64,000 nucleotides of DNA from contig NC_060065.1 of assembly GCF_020283565.1 (NCBI RefSeq), positions 56,829,489 to 56,893,488 of the forward strand. The letters are read 5' to 3'. The position numbers and the translations under genes were made by a program. Below the pieces are notes generated by a model, which saw only the letters and a list, made by a program, of their open reading frames with translations, was not told the origin of the DNA and did not search any database. How positions within the stretch are numbered: position 1 is the stretch's first letter; every line of letters begins with the position of its first letter. This document shows, piece by piece, positions 12,649-23,157 of the stretch. Source of the DNA: Trifolium pratense (taxonomy: Eukaryota > Streptophyta > Magnoliopsida > Fabales > Fabaceae).

Positions 12649-13653
12649 TAGAGCTGGGTATGCGGGCTAGCCCGCCCCGTTTAACCCGCCCCGCATAAAC
12701 CCGCATATTAAATGGGGCGAACAAGCCCGTCGGCAAATATAAACGAGTTATAATATTAAGTCCGAGTCCGGTCCGCATAAGCTCGCGGGTTAAACGGTTA
12801 ACCCGCGGACTATTACCAAAAAAAATAAAAAATCACTTTTTATTTCAAAAAATAAACTAAATTAGTAAAATATTGATATAATGAAAGCTTAAAAAAATAT
12901 ATTAATTAATAATTTTATGTTATAACATATAAATTGTAACTAACAAATAAAAATAAATAAAGTTTGTGATATCATTGAATTTACCTATCTTCTCTTTGTA
13001 AGTAATGCAACTAAAATCAAACTCAATTGATTTTTATCGTCATTTTTGTACTGTCCATTTTAGTGAGAAAAACTTTTTACATGTACCCAAAAAAGCATAA
13101 AAAGATTAACAGATTCAACTTAACTAAATCACATCAAGAAAACCAAATTATTCAAAACATAATAGCGGAAAATACCTCCAAGAAAAATAACTATCCATTT
13201 GGACATGTATATTTTAAATACTAGAAAATGTATATACAGCTAAGACAAAGTAAAAGATGTTGAAAAAGAACAAAAGATTATAAGTAGAAGAACATGTTTG
13301 AATCCTGATGTTTTGTGTTGTTGTCTACGTGATTAAAATTGAAGTGTGTTGTTGTTTTTTATAATTAGGGTTTAGACTAAGTCTTTTTTTTTTGTGGTTA
13401 AGAAACTTGAATTTGGACATGGACCAAAATTATTTATATCTGATAAATTTTGTAATTAATTATATAAAAAAAAGAAGGCGGGCCACGGGCTAACCCGCGA
13501 ACCCGCGGATTTAACCCGCATAACCCGCGGTTTTAACGGTCCAACCCACACGGGCAAAAATGTAAACGGGCCAAAAAAATTTGGTCTTAAGTCCGTGCGG
13601 GCTGCGGGTTAAACGGGTCGGCCCGCGGACCTTGGTCCGTATACCCGGCTCTA
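12649..13653. mobile_element. Non-autonomous hAT element, 1,005 bp
   Basis: The left end is TAGAGCTGGGTATGCGGGC; the reverse complement of the right end is TAGAGCCGGGTATACGGAC. The 8-bp duplication TGTTTTAG is perfect at 12641-12648 and 13654-13661, the hallmark of hAT insertion. Both subterminal regions (about 12660-12810 and 13480-13640) are packed with 'aacccgc' and 'gcgggtt' motifs, the sort of clustered sites hAT transposases bind. The AT-rich core has no transposase coding capacity. It lies in duplication copy 2, just beyond the MULE. Confidence 0.93.
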
Positions 13654-14550
13654 TGTTTTAGAACTAAATTTTGATTTTTTTTTATTAAGTTTAGGCCGGT
13701 TAAAGTTGGAACCGACTTAAGAAAAATTCAAAATCTACCACATCCTTTATAAATTCATCTGCCAAACTAATTTTAATTATTTATTGAACTTCACTTGACT
13801 TATAGTTACTACATTAAAAATATTTTAATAAATGATACTACTAATTTGATCATTAAAGTAAAACAATTAATTATTTTTAAAGAACCATAACAACTTAAAT
13901 AGAACATTTTTTATTTCTCTTTTTTTTTTTTGGTACAAAATATTTCTCTATCTAATTTTGAGGAAAGTATATATTTCTCATCTTTAAAAACTAGGAAAAG
14001 GATTTAAAATAAAAAGAGAAAGTGTGTATGCTAGAAGAAAGGCAACAAAATTTTGGAGGGGACCAGCAGCAGCTAGCTATAGGACAACGAAGTGGGATGT
14101 TGTTGCTGTACACTCCAATTTCACATTAACCAATTACCATGTAGCTAAATCTTTCAAAATCTCCCCACAAACAAAACACATGTTTTTAATTAAGATGATT
14201 AGTTTTTTCATTTAAAAAATTAACGGCATAATTTATTGTCTATTTATCTTTTATTTATATGTAATTATTTTATATTTAATTAAATATTTAGACAAGAGAG
14301 GTTAAAAGCAAGAATAAAACTGGAAGAAACTTGAAAGGAAGAAAAAAATGTTGAATATATTAAAACCCAAAATTCTGCAAGGTGAGAGTATATCCTAAAT
14401 CCAAAAGATTTATTGAGATTCTTGTTTTTATTTTTGGATAAAATTAAAATTCTTTTTTAGTACAAAGATATGTGTACAAATGGGTACCTCAGAAAGATTC
14501 TATATATGTTTGTTAAAAGTACAATATATATATACCATTATCGGCTAATT

Positions 14551-14677
14551 TGTTTTAGTAATTTAGTGACTTGAAATTTTAATCTTATAATGGATAAATA
14601 CAGTGTTTGGGTTCGAATTCTAGTTTTTACATATAAAATGTGATGTACTTATCAATTGAGATAAACTCACAGGGGAC
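14551..14677 (-). mobile_element. tRNA-derived SINE in duplication copy 2, 127 bp
   Basis: A 16-bp duplication, CCATTATCGG followed by C/TTAATT, lies at 14535-14550 and 14678-14693. Read on the minus strand, the insert has an A-box-like 'gagtttatctcaattgataa', a B-box-like 'agaattcgaaccc' and a tail resembling 'ccactaaactacttgac', the layout of the SINE at 20237. Copy 1 near 5770 has the uninterrupted 'atatcggttaatta', so insertion followed the duplication. Confidence 0.8.
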
Positions 14678-15370
14678 CCATTATCGGTTAATTAACTCGT
14701 GTAATATATATTCAAATACTTTATAATAATTTCAATTGATTATAATGAAATTAAATATCAACACAAACACAGCAAGCCTATGCTTTGAACCCTTTACACA
14801 TATTTTAATTTTTGATTGATGTCCTATGTAGAGTTTCTTCCCTTTATATTTTCTTCAATTGTTCTCCTTTTAAGAAAGAGCTTTTTTTTCTTCTTTTTTT
14901 TTTTTGTGAGAAATTTTAGAAAGAGCCGTGTAATCTATATGAACAAACAAAACTCATTTATCAATTCCCACAGGCCATATATTAGACTCAAAAAGCACTC
15001 CAAATAGGAGCGTACATAAAGTTATAATTTAAAAGTGATTATTAAGTTGTGCCAAAAAATAAAGTGATTATTAAGAAGAAAAAAGGGAATGTGGATTAAT
15101 TACTGGCCAAACATATTGTAATTTATAATTTATTTTCCTATTTTCTATTTTATGTTTTGACAAAATTAACTGTTTTTTTATTAAAAAAAAAGTTAAAATA
15201 AATTAAGCACATGTGACAAATAAATCTCCAACATATATAGGCATATCAACTCTGGATTATATATATCATGAAAATAACCAAAATGAAAATAAAATGGTTA
15301 CTTAACATTCACAACAAACGATCACACTTTAATTATTAGCTAAACAGGGTAGGTTGAATTAATTAATCAA

Positions 15371-15967
15371 TCAATCTTGCTTTCTCAATTGGCTGTAAAA
15401 CCTGTTTATGAAATCTTCAGCTGCCTTATCAACTTGATTGTCCTTTTCATCATCTTCTCTTAAAGGAAATGGCGAGTCAGTCACCCTCAATTGCCTCACC
15501 ATTGGACTCCGTCCGAATCCGGGCAGTGCTGGAGATGCTTCTACAATCGTTTGATCATTGTTAAGCATCTCTAACACTGCCTTCATTGCACTCATTGTTG
15601 CCACATCATCATCCTGTGTAGATGGCACGTGAGCGCAAGTGAAGAAATTGTTGTGGCTGCGGTGACGCTTCCCTATTGGAAAGAAGTGGTGGGGAGTGTT
15701 GCTGCAGCTAAATTCATACTCCCTAGTGAATTGGTGGTGTGAATCATGGGAGCGGCTGCTTGAGGTGGAGCCGCCATTGTTGTGGTGGCTATGATGGTGG
15801 AACATTAAATTGGCAATGGCTTTTCCGGCAAGCTTTCCACGGCGTTTGAGCATCATGTTTAGTCCCATCATTAATTTGCCCTTTGATATGCCTTTTCTTA
15901 ACATGAAGAATACCACACGTACCATTTTCCATACTCTCTTTGACATCACTGGTAGATTGCTTTCCAT
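15371..15967 (-). CDS. DUF761 protein, Avr9/Cf-9 rapidly elicited protein 146-like (copy 2)
   Basis: An intronless 198-aa paralogue of the gene at 6555-7157. All family blocks are kept: the basic N-terminus (MESNLPVMSKRVWKMVRVVF), the His-rich linker, REYEFSCSNTPHHFFP, LPGFGRSPMVRQLRVTDSPF and the DUF761 tail VDKAAEDFINRFYSQLR. Differences are conservative replacements such as MDLNMM to MGLNMM and small indels (SRSHDSHHQF in the linker; one Asp fewer before the tail). The start matches copy 1, and the TATA box and CT-rich leader upstream are also kept. With both frames open and both promoters present, both genes are probably functional. Despite the insertions further out, nothing interrupts the gene or its proximal promoter. 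The product's molecular role is unknown. Confidence 0.9.
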   Translation of the reverse strand: MESNLPVMSKRVWKMVRVVFFMLRKGISKGKLMMGLNMMLKRRGKLAGKAIANLMFHHHSHHNNGGSTSSSRSHDSHHQFTREYEFSCSNTPHHFFPIGKRHRSHNNFFTCAHVPSTQDDDVATMSAMKAVLEMLNNDQTIVEASPALPGFGRSPMVRQLRVTDSPFPLREDDEKDNQVDKAAEDFINRFYSQLRKQD

Positions 15968-16115
15968 TTTTTTTTATATTTTATAGAAATTGTTTTTTTG
16001 TTTGGAATAATTTGAGAGAGAGTAATTATGAGAGAGAGGGAGAGGGAGATATTGAGAGAGATATATGAAGAGATGTGTATTTGATTTGAGGACAAGAATG
16101 AGGAGGGTGATGAGG

Positions 16116-16125
16116 TTATATATAG
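16116..16125 (-). promoter_or_regulatory. TATA box of DUF761 copy 2
   Basis: The plus strand has 'ttatatatag', about 150 nt upstream of the ATG at 15967, in the same context as 7281-7290 for copy 1. The CT-rich leader between it and the ATG is somewhat longer than in copy 1. Confidence 0.6.
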
Positions 16126-16649
16126 TGGGGGGAAAGGAAAGGATGAGAATGAGAAATGAATATTGAATCAACAATATGGTAATAGTGTGCATAAATGTTT
16201 TGTGTTACTTTATGTCTTTATAATACTTTGTTATTTTGTGTTACTTTATATGTCTTTATAATATTTTGTTATATTTTAATACTATGTATCATATTATTGG
16301 GGGAAGCTAGCCTATGCTTTTTTGGGTGGAGAGGACAAAAGGAGTGCTTTACTTTACTTGGTTGAATTGAAATTAATTGTTGAAATCAAACATATCCACA
16401 TCCACCATGCCAGAAAATAATGCCAGATTGTGTATCCAGCAATGCATTTTAATTACAAAATGCAATCTAACACGTGAGAGTTTGAGAAACTATGGTACAT
16501 TCTAACAAATTTTTAATTTTAATTTAAGGTAAAAAAAGTAAAAACTATGTATAAATATAAAATAAATTTAAAAGTATATGATAATTAACTATTTAAAAAA
16601 TAGAACAAATTACTTTTATTTTTCTATTAATTAGAAGAATGCTTGAAAT

Positions 16650-16772
16650 GTCTCCGTGAATATTGTTCAGTTGGTAGAAATATTGCGTGCAGGGACTAAC
16701 TAGGGTTCAAATTATGATACTCCTATTTATTTACCTTAAAAAGTGAATTTCTAACCATCCGACTACTAAAAC
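16650..16772 (+). mobile_element. tRNA-derived SINE, 123 bp
   Basis: A 12-bp duplication, AATGCTTGAAAT, lies at 16638-16649 and 16773-16784. The insert has 'gttcagttggtag' (A-box region), 'agggttcaaatt' (B box) and the family-type end 'gaatttctaaccatccgactactaaaac', matching the SINE at 20237 in layout. Confidence 0.85.
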
Positions 16773-17032
16773 AATGCTTGAAATCAAACACACAAAAGTA
16801 TTTTTAATTATTCAAAACCACCTTGAGTTGATTACAATTGCCAATTAGCATCAATCATGGGATTCAAACTTGATTTAACTCGTCGTGTAATTGAAATTAT
16901 TGAAAACTTGATGTTAACGGGGCCATAATATATTCTACCGTGGGGAAGTAAAATATGTCCATGGTGTGGACTACAATTATTTATTTTTGAGTTGATCTAA
17001 TCTTGCAATAATTAATTAATATCATCATGTAT

Positions 17033-17866
17033 CACTACAAGAAATTCATGTATTACTTGCGGACTATTTCCGGCAACCAGGTAGTTTCGTTGGTGCAACC
17101 CATCAGAAACGTAAAAATTTAAATTTTAAAGATTTCGGCGGTTTAGGCTGGCAGTAGTCACCTCGCTTCATTGAACAAGAAAAAATGAAGCAAAGGATGA
17201 AAGAATGGGATAGGTTGTTTGAAATTTTATGCTACAAAATAATTTTAACACCAAATATAAGAGAGAGTGATAATACTAATGAGGAGATGGGTGAAGGTGA
17301 TGATTACGGATTACCCATTGCATATTGATGTTATTTTCACATTTTGGTAAACTCTTTAATGTTTGTGGTCAAGAACAAAGGTATGTTTTGATGTTGTTTT
17401 CACATTTTGGCGAACTATACTCCGTAATATTATTGTGGTGAAGAACAAATTTATGGGACCAAGATTTTTTGTTGTCAAAAAAATATATAGTTTTCCATAA
17501 TAATAAATCTCAGTCATCTATCTATTTATGATCAAACGATTTTATATTATATTTTCAAAAAATCAATACTAGATAATCTTTACCCTTATTTAAGATTGAA
17601 CGACTGAAAATCATTACAGTGGTTCGCAGTTACTGAGTGCAATCATTTTACCAAACTTATGCCACTCACTATAACGTGTAGTACAAACTATTTTTTTTTG
17701 TGTATTTAGTACTTTTTATATAAATTGAATTTTATGCATTTTATCATGATTTTGAATTTTCTAAGTTAATCCATTTCCAATTTGTCTCTAAAGTACGTAG
17801 CAACGGAAATCATACCAAATAGCTAGCAAAGGAATATTTCCGTCTCTATTTCCAATTTTTCTAGTG
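17033..17866. mobile_element. CACTA-like non-autonomous element
   Basis: The left end CACTACAAGAAATTCATG is the common terminus of plant CACTA (En/Spm) transposons. The right end 'tttttctagtg' reads CACTAGAAAAA in reverse. The subterminal sequence contains 'cggcaacc' and 'tttcggcggttt' type motifs. No transposase is encoded. The flanking 3-bp duplication is not matched (tat versus gtg), so the right end may be wrong or the element old. Confidence 0.55.
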
Positions 17867-17915
17867 GTGAATGTTTAACTCATCCATTATATATATTATC
17901 TATAGGATATAGAAT

Positions 17916-17918
<3 letters not shown>

Positions 17919-17995
<77 letters not shown>
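17919..17995. repeat. (AT)n microsatellite
   Basis: About 77 bp of uninterrupted AT dinucleotides, directly after the CACTA-like element. Confidence 0.97.
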
Positions 17996-17996
<1 letters not shown>

Positions 17997-18824
17997 CAAT
18001 CCATTATTTTTATGGATATAGGCAATGGCCACAAGTAGAAATTATACATGTGTATATTATAGTTTTTTTTTATTTATAAGAATAGGTTCTTTTTATTTTT
18101 ATTTTTTTTAATTTCTAATAAAAAAACATATATTATATGTTAATGAGATATATATTTTCTTTTTATAAAAATGTCACAATTAATTATGCCTTCTAAGCCA
18201 AGGAATTTCTCTCTTGGATTTGGTAACCTTGAATTGAGACAAAGGCACACAATCAAAGTAGTACCAGTAGATCAATACATGAAGCAAATTTTATTTCTTT
18301 TATAAGATTAGAAATACCTAAAAATACATTGAAAAAGCCACTGACTAAATACAAAGAATAACTCTCCACAAAAGAAAGATAAAGAAGTCCTCACACGGAT
18401 CAACTTCCTTTCAATAAAAACTATGATAGTGATAGGGAGAGAGACCTAAAAAACCTTAGACTCATATCAAAAGGTAACTTAAGGGCTATGTTATCTTCAA
18501 CCCCTAAAGACTCATGAGTAGTGGTCACTAGTCAGTACAAAAAGAAAAAAGGAACAATATTTAGAGATACAAACCATGTTCCTTATACAACATAGAAATT
18601 AATTAACACAAAATTAAAAGACTTATAGTGCATATATTTGAAATCACAATGAGTTTGACCAGAGTCTAACACCGTATTTTCTTAGACTTCGGTGTAGTTT
18701 TCTAAAATTTACGGTGATATACTAAAACTCTACCAGATTCATTGTGAATTCAAACATGCACGACGAAATGTAAATTAAGAAGTTATAATTAACTTGTAAG
18801 TTAAGATTAATTGGCTATTGTGAA

Positions 18825-19379
18825 TCATTTAGTAAGGGCAGGAATGCAACTTGAACTTCTAGCAAGACCACCTTTCTTTTCACCACCTTTCTCTCTAGGG
18901 TTAAATGACTTAGCCCTTCTACCTTCCATTTTACTCTTTTTCAACATCTCTTTCATAGCTTCAGCTTGAAACAAAACAGGAAAAGTCTTTCCATATTTAT
19001 TAAACCTAAGACATGCATTCATGTGTTCATTCAAAGCTTCATCTTTTTTCCCACCATTTTTCTCCAGCTCTTCTTTCACCGCCTCGGAACACAAACCACA
19101 AACCCATTTACCTAAGTACTTATCGCGAACGCGTTTTATGTACTCCGGTGTAAACTCTTCCGACATGCCACAACATTCGCACTTTGCATCCTCAACTTCG
19201 GTTATCGGTGGAAGTTGTGTTAAATCAATGTCTTGTTTGGATAACTCAAACGATATGTCGGAGATTGTTCTTTGAATGTTATTGTTATGATCGGATGAAT
19301 TAGGTTTCGGTGGTTTGGCGCATACTATGTTGTTTGCCCTAGAAAATGAGCTAGGTAATGAATCTCCATGAGGTGCCAT
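18825..19379 (-). CDS. DUF1677 family protein
   Basis: An intronless 184-aa protein. Residues about 66-100 hold a Cys-rich motif, CECCGMSEEFTPEYIKRVRD followed by KWVCGLCSEAVKEEL, which defines the plant DUF1677 family and probably binds zinc; the zinc binding is inference. A basic C-terminus follows (KKSKMEGRRAKSFNPREKGG, then ARSSSCIPALTK), with the 'RSSSCIPALT' ending typical of the family. The length is normal for the family. The start, MAPHGDSLPSSFS, is the first ATG downstream of a probable TATA element near 19481-19490. No signal peptide or membrane segment is visible. The function of this family is not known. The neighbours are unrelated. Confidence 0.88.
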   Translation of the reverse strand: MAPHGDSLPSSFSRANNIVCAKPPKPNSSDHNNNIQRTISDISFELSKQDIDLTQLPPITEVEDAKCECCGMSEEFTPEYIKRVRDKYLGKWVCGLCSEAVKEELEKNGGKKDEALNEHMNACLRFNKYGKTFPVLFQAEAMKEMLKKSKMEGRRAKSFNPREKGGEKKGGLARSSSCIPALTK

Positions 19380-19480
19380 GTTTATAATAATAGTGTTAGA
19401 AAATGAGCTATAATAATAACTTGAGTGTTGAGTCTTAGAAAATGTTAAGGTTGAAGAAACTAGCTAGGAGGAACAATGTT

Positions 19481-19490
19481 ATTTATAATA
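19481..19490 (-). promoter_or_regulatory. Probable TATA box of the DUF1677 gene
   Basis: The plus strand reads 'atttataata', giving TATTATAAAT on the gene strand, about 105 nt upstream of the ATG. Position and sequence suit a plant TATA element; no other support. Confidence 0.4.
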
Positions 19491-20236
19491 GTGTTGCTAA
19501 GAATGTGTGGATCTTAGAAATGCAAATGTCAGTTTTCAAAGATCGTGAACTTAATTGCTAGATTTTTCAAGAAGAGTAAATGAAGTGAATGTGATCTATG
19601 ATATAGCTTTTGAAAATTTGAAGTGTGATATATAGTTGTGCTTTTTTTCTATCCATGTTTTACTACTACCAACTTGAACTTAATTCCACGCTTGGTAGTT
19701 GTGGATGGAAGCAAGAATAAGGTGACTAATGCATGATTTCATTCTATGGCTGATAATTTAGTTGAAATGTAACCACATACATATATACTAACACATGGTC
19801 CATGATCATTTTTGCATAAACTATTTAATTAAGTGTTTATATTAGCATAAGTATTTATTATATAAGTAATTTATTTTGATTCCACATATTTCTTTCACGG
19901 TGCTTCATTTTAAGCCACTATATTTTCATTTTATTTTTTGGAACAATTTAAGCCACTATATTAGTCCGGGGTCAATGTAATTGGACTTGGTCGACAAAAT
20001 GACTTGAATCTTGAATTAAGTGTGAATGTGACATAGTCCCCAGCCACTATTTGTAAATTATGTCCATGTTTTGTCCAGCTTGGCATATTAATATTTCTTA
20101 TATAATATTTTATCTAATCTCCAATATATGTAAAAAAGATGTAGGTTTTGTTCACGATGACTTAATTCAGATTCTACAAGGATCTTGTGAACTCTTCAAA
20201 GTTGACTTAATTCATCTAATTAAGCTTTTATGTACA

Positions 20237-20377
20237 GTACCGTGAGCTTAACTCAGTTGGAAGGAATATTACATTATATATGTAAGGGGTCGGAGTTCGA
20301 ATTCCGGTCATCTCACTTATCCACCTCAAAGGTGGAATTTCTAGCCACTAAACTACTTGACAAAAAAAAAAAACAGT
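20237..20377 (+). mobile_element. tRNA-derived SINE with poly(A) tail, 141 bp
   Basis: The duplication TTTTATGTACA lies at 20226-20236 and 20378-20388. The insert begins with 'gtgagcttaactcagttgg', close to a tRNA A box, then has 'ggagttcgaattcc' (B box), 'ggtggaatttctagccac', 'taaactacttgac' and a run of A residues. It is the best-preserved member here of a family also seen at 14551, 16650 and probably 58745. Confidence 0.9.
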
Positions 20378-21547
20378 TTTTATGTACAAACAACGGCATA
20401 TCTTTCTGGTAAAATAATTAGTATTATTTTAATTTTTAAATACTAGTAATTATTAGGGAGAGTTTGTCGTCCACGTTTGAGAGAAATAGTTTCCGCATTT
20501 ACGTATAAAGGATAATTGGTTTAAAAAAAATAGTTTTACTTAATTTTCCAAACTATCCTTCATTAAAAAAATGAGACCAAAAGGTTATTGAGTTCTTAAA
20601 TTAATTGATCGAATATTAATTGAAAGACATGCATGAATGATATCATTATAAATATTAGTTTAAAAAAAAATAAGATTTTCTTATATTTTGAATTATCAAA
20701 ATCAAATTTTCTGTTACTCATATTTAGAGCTAAGATGAGCTAGCAACATGCCTATAAGATGAAAATTAATTTTAAAAATAAAAATCAACAAAGACTTTTA
20801 TTGATTTTTTTAAAATTGTAATGTGTACTAAATCTTTTAAAGATGTGCAAAACAAGAGTAGCTAGCTCTATCTAGTATTACATGCTTATTAGGTAGAAGA
20901 AAATGAAAAAGAAAAACTATACTTATTAGGACAATGTTTAAAACAACCATCAATATTATATTATACTAATACTAATTAGTAACATTTTAGCAAAGAATAT
21001 TATATTAATACAATAAAAAAAGTTGGCTAGCTAGCATTAATATAAAGTAGTCCCTTTTAAGAAGATTTATTGGTTGTCCTCCAATACAAAGATGATTGTG
21101 GGGTATTCACGTGGTGGCATGGTAAAACCATATGTGTATACATTTATGCTTTTGTGGTAAACTTGATTATACATGAAGAAGGAAAAAAGAGACTGCACGT
21201 CTGCACCTCACACGAGCCATGCATCTTTTTTATTTCACGGGGGTTTCAAAAAGCAGCCATCTAAATTAGTACTTTCAATATAGAGATATATATATATATC
21301 AACTAACTAAATAAAGTTGAAGTACCTCGCTGTAAAAGATTCATGTATGTACTATGAATTTGAGCTACTATAGGGTAGTAGGGAGGGGGCCTCAAAAGGC
21401 TGAAATATAAAAGTTAGTAGATAGGTACTCATACAGTGTGCATCATAATTCATACATGTAACGTACGTGAATGTAATGTTACATCGGTTAATTAATTATA
21501 TTTGAAAAAATTATGACAGTTATAAACAAATAAATATGAGTATTACA

Positions 21548-21688
21548 CCAAGGTTCGGTAGGAAGGACGACAGTACGATCCTTCGCAACTGCATTTGAGA
21601 GGGGACTGAAACCACTTGATGCCAGAACTCGCCCTGAATTTTGGACTACTAGGGCCTCCTTCCCCTAAGAACCAGTGGGTGAAAAAAA
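21548..21688 (+). mobile_element. Short retroposon of unrecognised family, 141 bp
   Basis: The block is far less AT-rich than its surroundings and ends in a short A run. It is flanked by a 12-bp duplication with one mismatch, ATGAGTATTACA (21536-21547) and ATGAGCATTACA (21689-21700). Duplication plus A tail indicate target-primed reverse transcription. It lacks the A-box/B-box layout of the other SINEs here, so it is either another SINE family or a truncated retroposed RNA. Confidence 0.7.
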
Positions 21689-22179
21689 ATGAGCATTACA
21701 ATATGGTGAATTCTTTGGTACATATTTTATTTAGATATGTACTATAGACTTGCTGAGGTTGACTATTGTGATAGGTTTACAAATAGTGTTTATTAATTTT
21801 TCTATATTAAACATTATTTGTGGACCTATTAGAATGGTCCACCTCAGCGGTGTACCAATATATGTCCAAATAAAATAAGGTGAGATTTAATCTACTCCTT
21901 CATAATTTGAAGGTATTTACCCATCAACCAATGAGAACAAGTCATATAATTGGATTTGCATATGGTACCCACAACTAAATTGTAACAAACTTTTGAATTT
22001 GTATATAGATTGTTCTCATTGGTTGATGAATAAATGCCCTCAAATTATACAAGGGTAGATTAGAAAAGTGTTCAACTTATAATAGTTCAATCAAATTCCG
22101 TTTTAAAAACACGACAGCATAAAAAAAAATTGTGTTTTGCCGCCACTCATTATGGTTCTATTTAGCTCAATCAATTAGT

Positions 22180-22638
22180 TGTTAGCGCAGCAATAAGCAC
22201 TTGCACACACACTAGAACACTCACAAGCTTGCAAGATCACACACTGCACAGGCTCAGGGCGCGCCTATGAGCACAGAAGCAGTTTCACAGTTTTGCAGGC
22301 TTGATCAAAAACAATGGAAAGAATGAAGAAACTTGGTTATGGAGTATGTTGAAGAAGATGAGAGATAGAGAAAAAGGAGAGTTTTTATTCATCCACTTTG
22401 GGGCACAAAAGAAAGAGTTACATTCACTAATGATGCATCTAATGCATTTATAAACCTTACTTGACACACCAAGCAATCACATACACAAAATTTAAAACCA
22501 ACTCTCCAACTAACTCTAAAACACTTCTAACTAACTAATTGAGTTTGTTAGCCTCACTAACTAACAAAACTAACCAATTGCTTGCCACCTAAGCAAGTGA
22601 TTACAACCAACTTTTAGTTTCTTACACAACAAGTAACA
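22180..22638 (-). mobile_element. Solo LTR, probably Copia-type
   Basis: The block starts TGTTAGCGCAGC and ends ACAAGTAACA, so it carries the TG...CA ends with short inverted repeats (TGTTA/TAACA) of an LTR. On the minus strand it begins 'tgttacttgttgtg'. No internal retroelement coding sequence lies next to it. A matching 5-bp duplication was not found (ttagt versus gtttt), so the ends may be slightly off or the copy rearranged. It lies about 500 bp beyond the 3' end of the HD-ZIP III coding region. Confidence 0.55.
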
Positions 22639-23157
22639 GTTTTAGAGATATGAATTACACAATGAATTTATAAAATTCAACATTAGTCAATATAACTATG
22701 TACATGGAGGATCTCTAATTCATCAAAAAAATGTAACTAATGAGAAGAGAATAGATCCTCTCATGTGACATGAGGAACTACTGAAATTTCCGCCATCTAT
22801 TTCACCAATCAAGTCATCGGCTCAATCATGAAGAGCAGAAATATAATGATAAGGAGCAACGTCAATTGTATTGGTTGCCTCATTATTGTAAACTGAGTAT
22901 ACCGAAAAATGGAGATTGATTTGTCTCGCGGCATCAAGAATTCTTCCCGCAAAAAATAAACACAGCACGGAATTATAAGTAAAGAAGTAACATAGGTTAA
23001 TACATAAGTAGTTAGGTTTTTACATGCAATCCAAGTTTTTGCAGCAAATATAGCAAAACACCAAGCAACAAAACACGTCTTAATAAGAGTGCTTCCTCTT
23101 TAACACTTTGAATCCTATTCTCTAATAACAATGTCAACAAAACAAGTCTTAACAATG

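Larger units (their letters stand above)
7919..16465. repeat. Segmental tandem duplication, copy 2 (expanded by insertions)
   Basis: This is the second copy of the block beginning at 4169, with the same landmarks in the same order. It is about 5 kb longer because it holds a Stowaway MITE, a Mutator-like element, a hAT element and a SINE, all listed separately. For the MITE and the SINE, the uninterrupted sequence can be read in copy 1. The distal end is near 'ccagcaatgca' at about 16436-16450; the exact junction is blurred. Confidence 0.85.

Noticed and set aside
15974..16192. 72-codon minus-strand frame before DUF761 copy 2
   Set aside because: Leader and promoter of the gene; not conserved as protein in copy 1.
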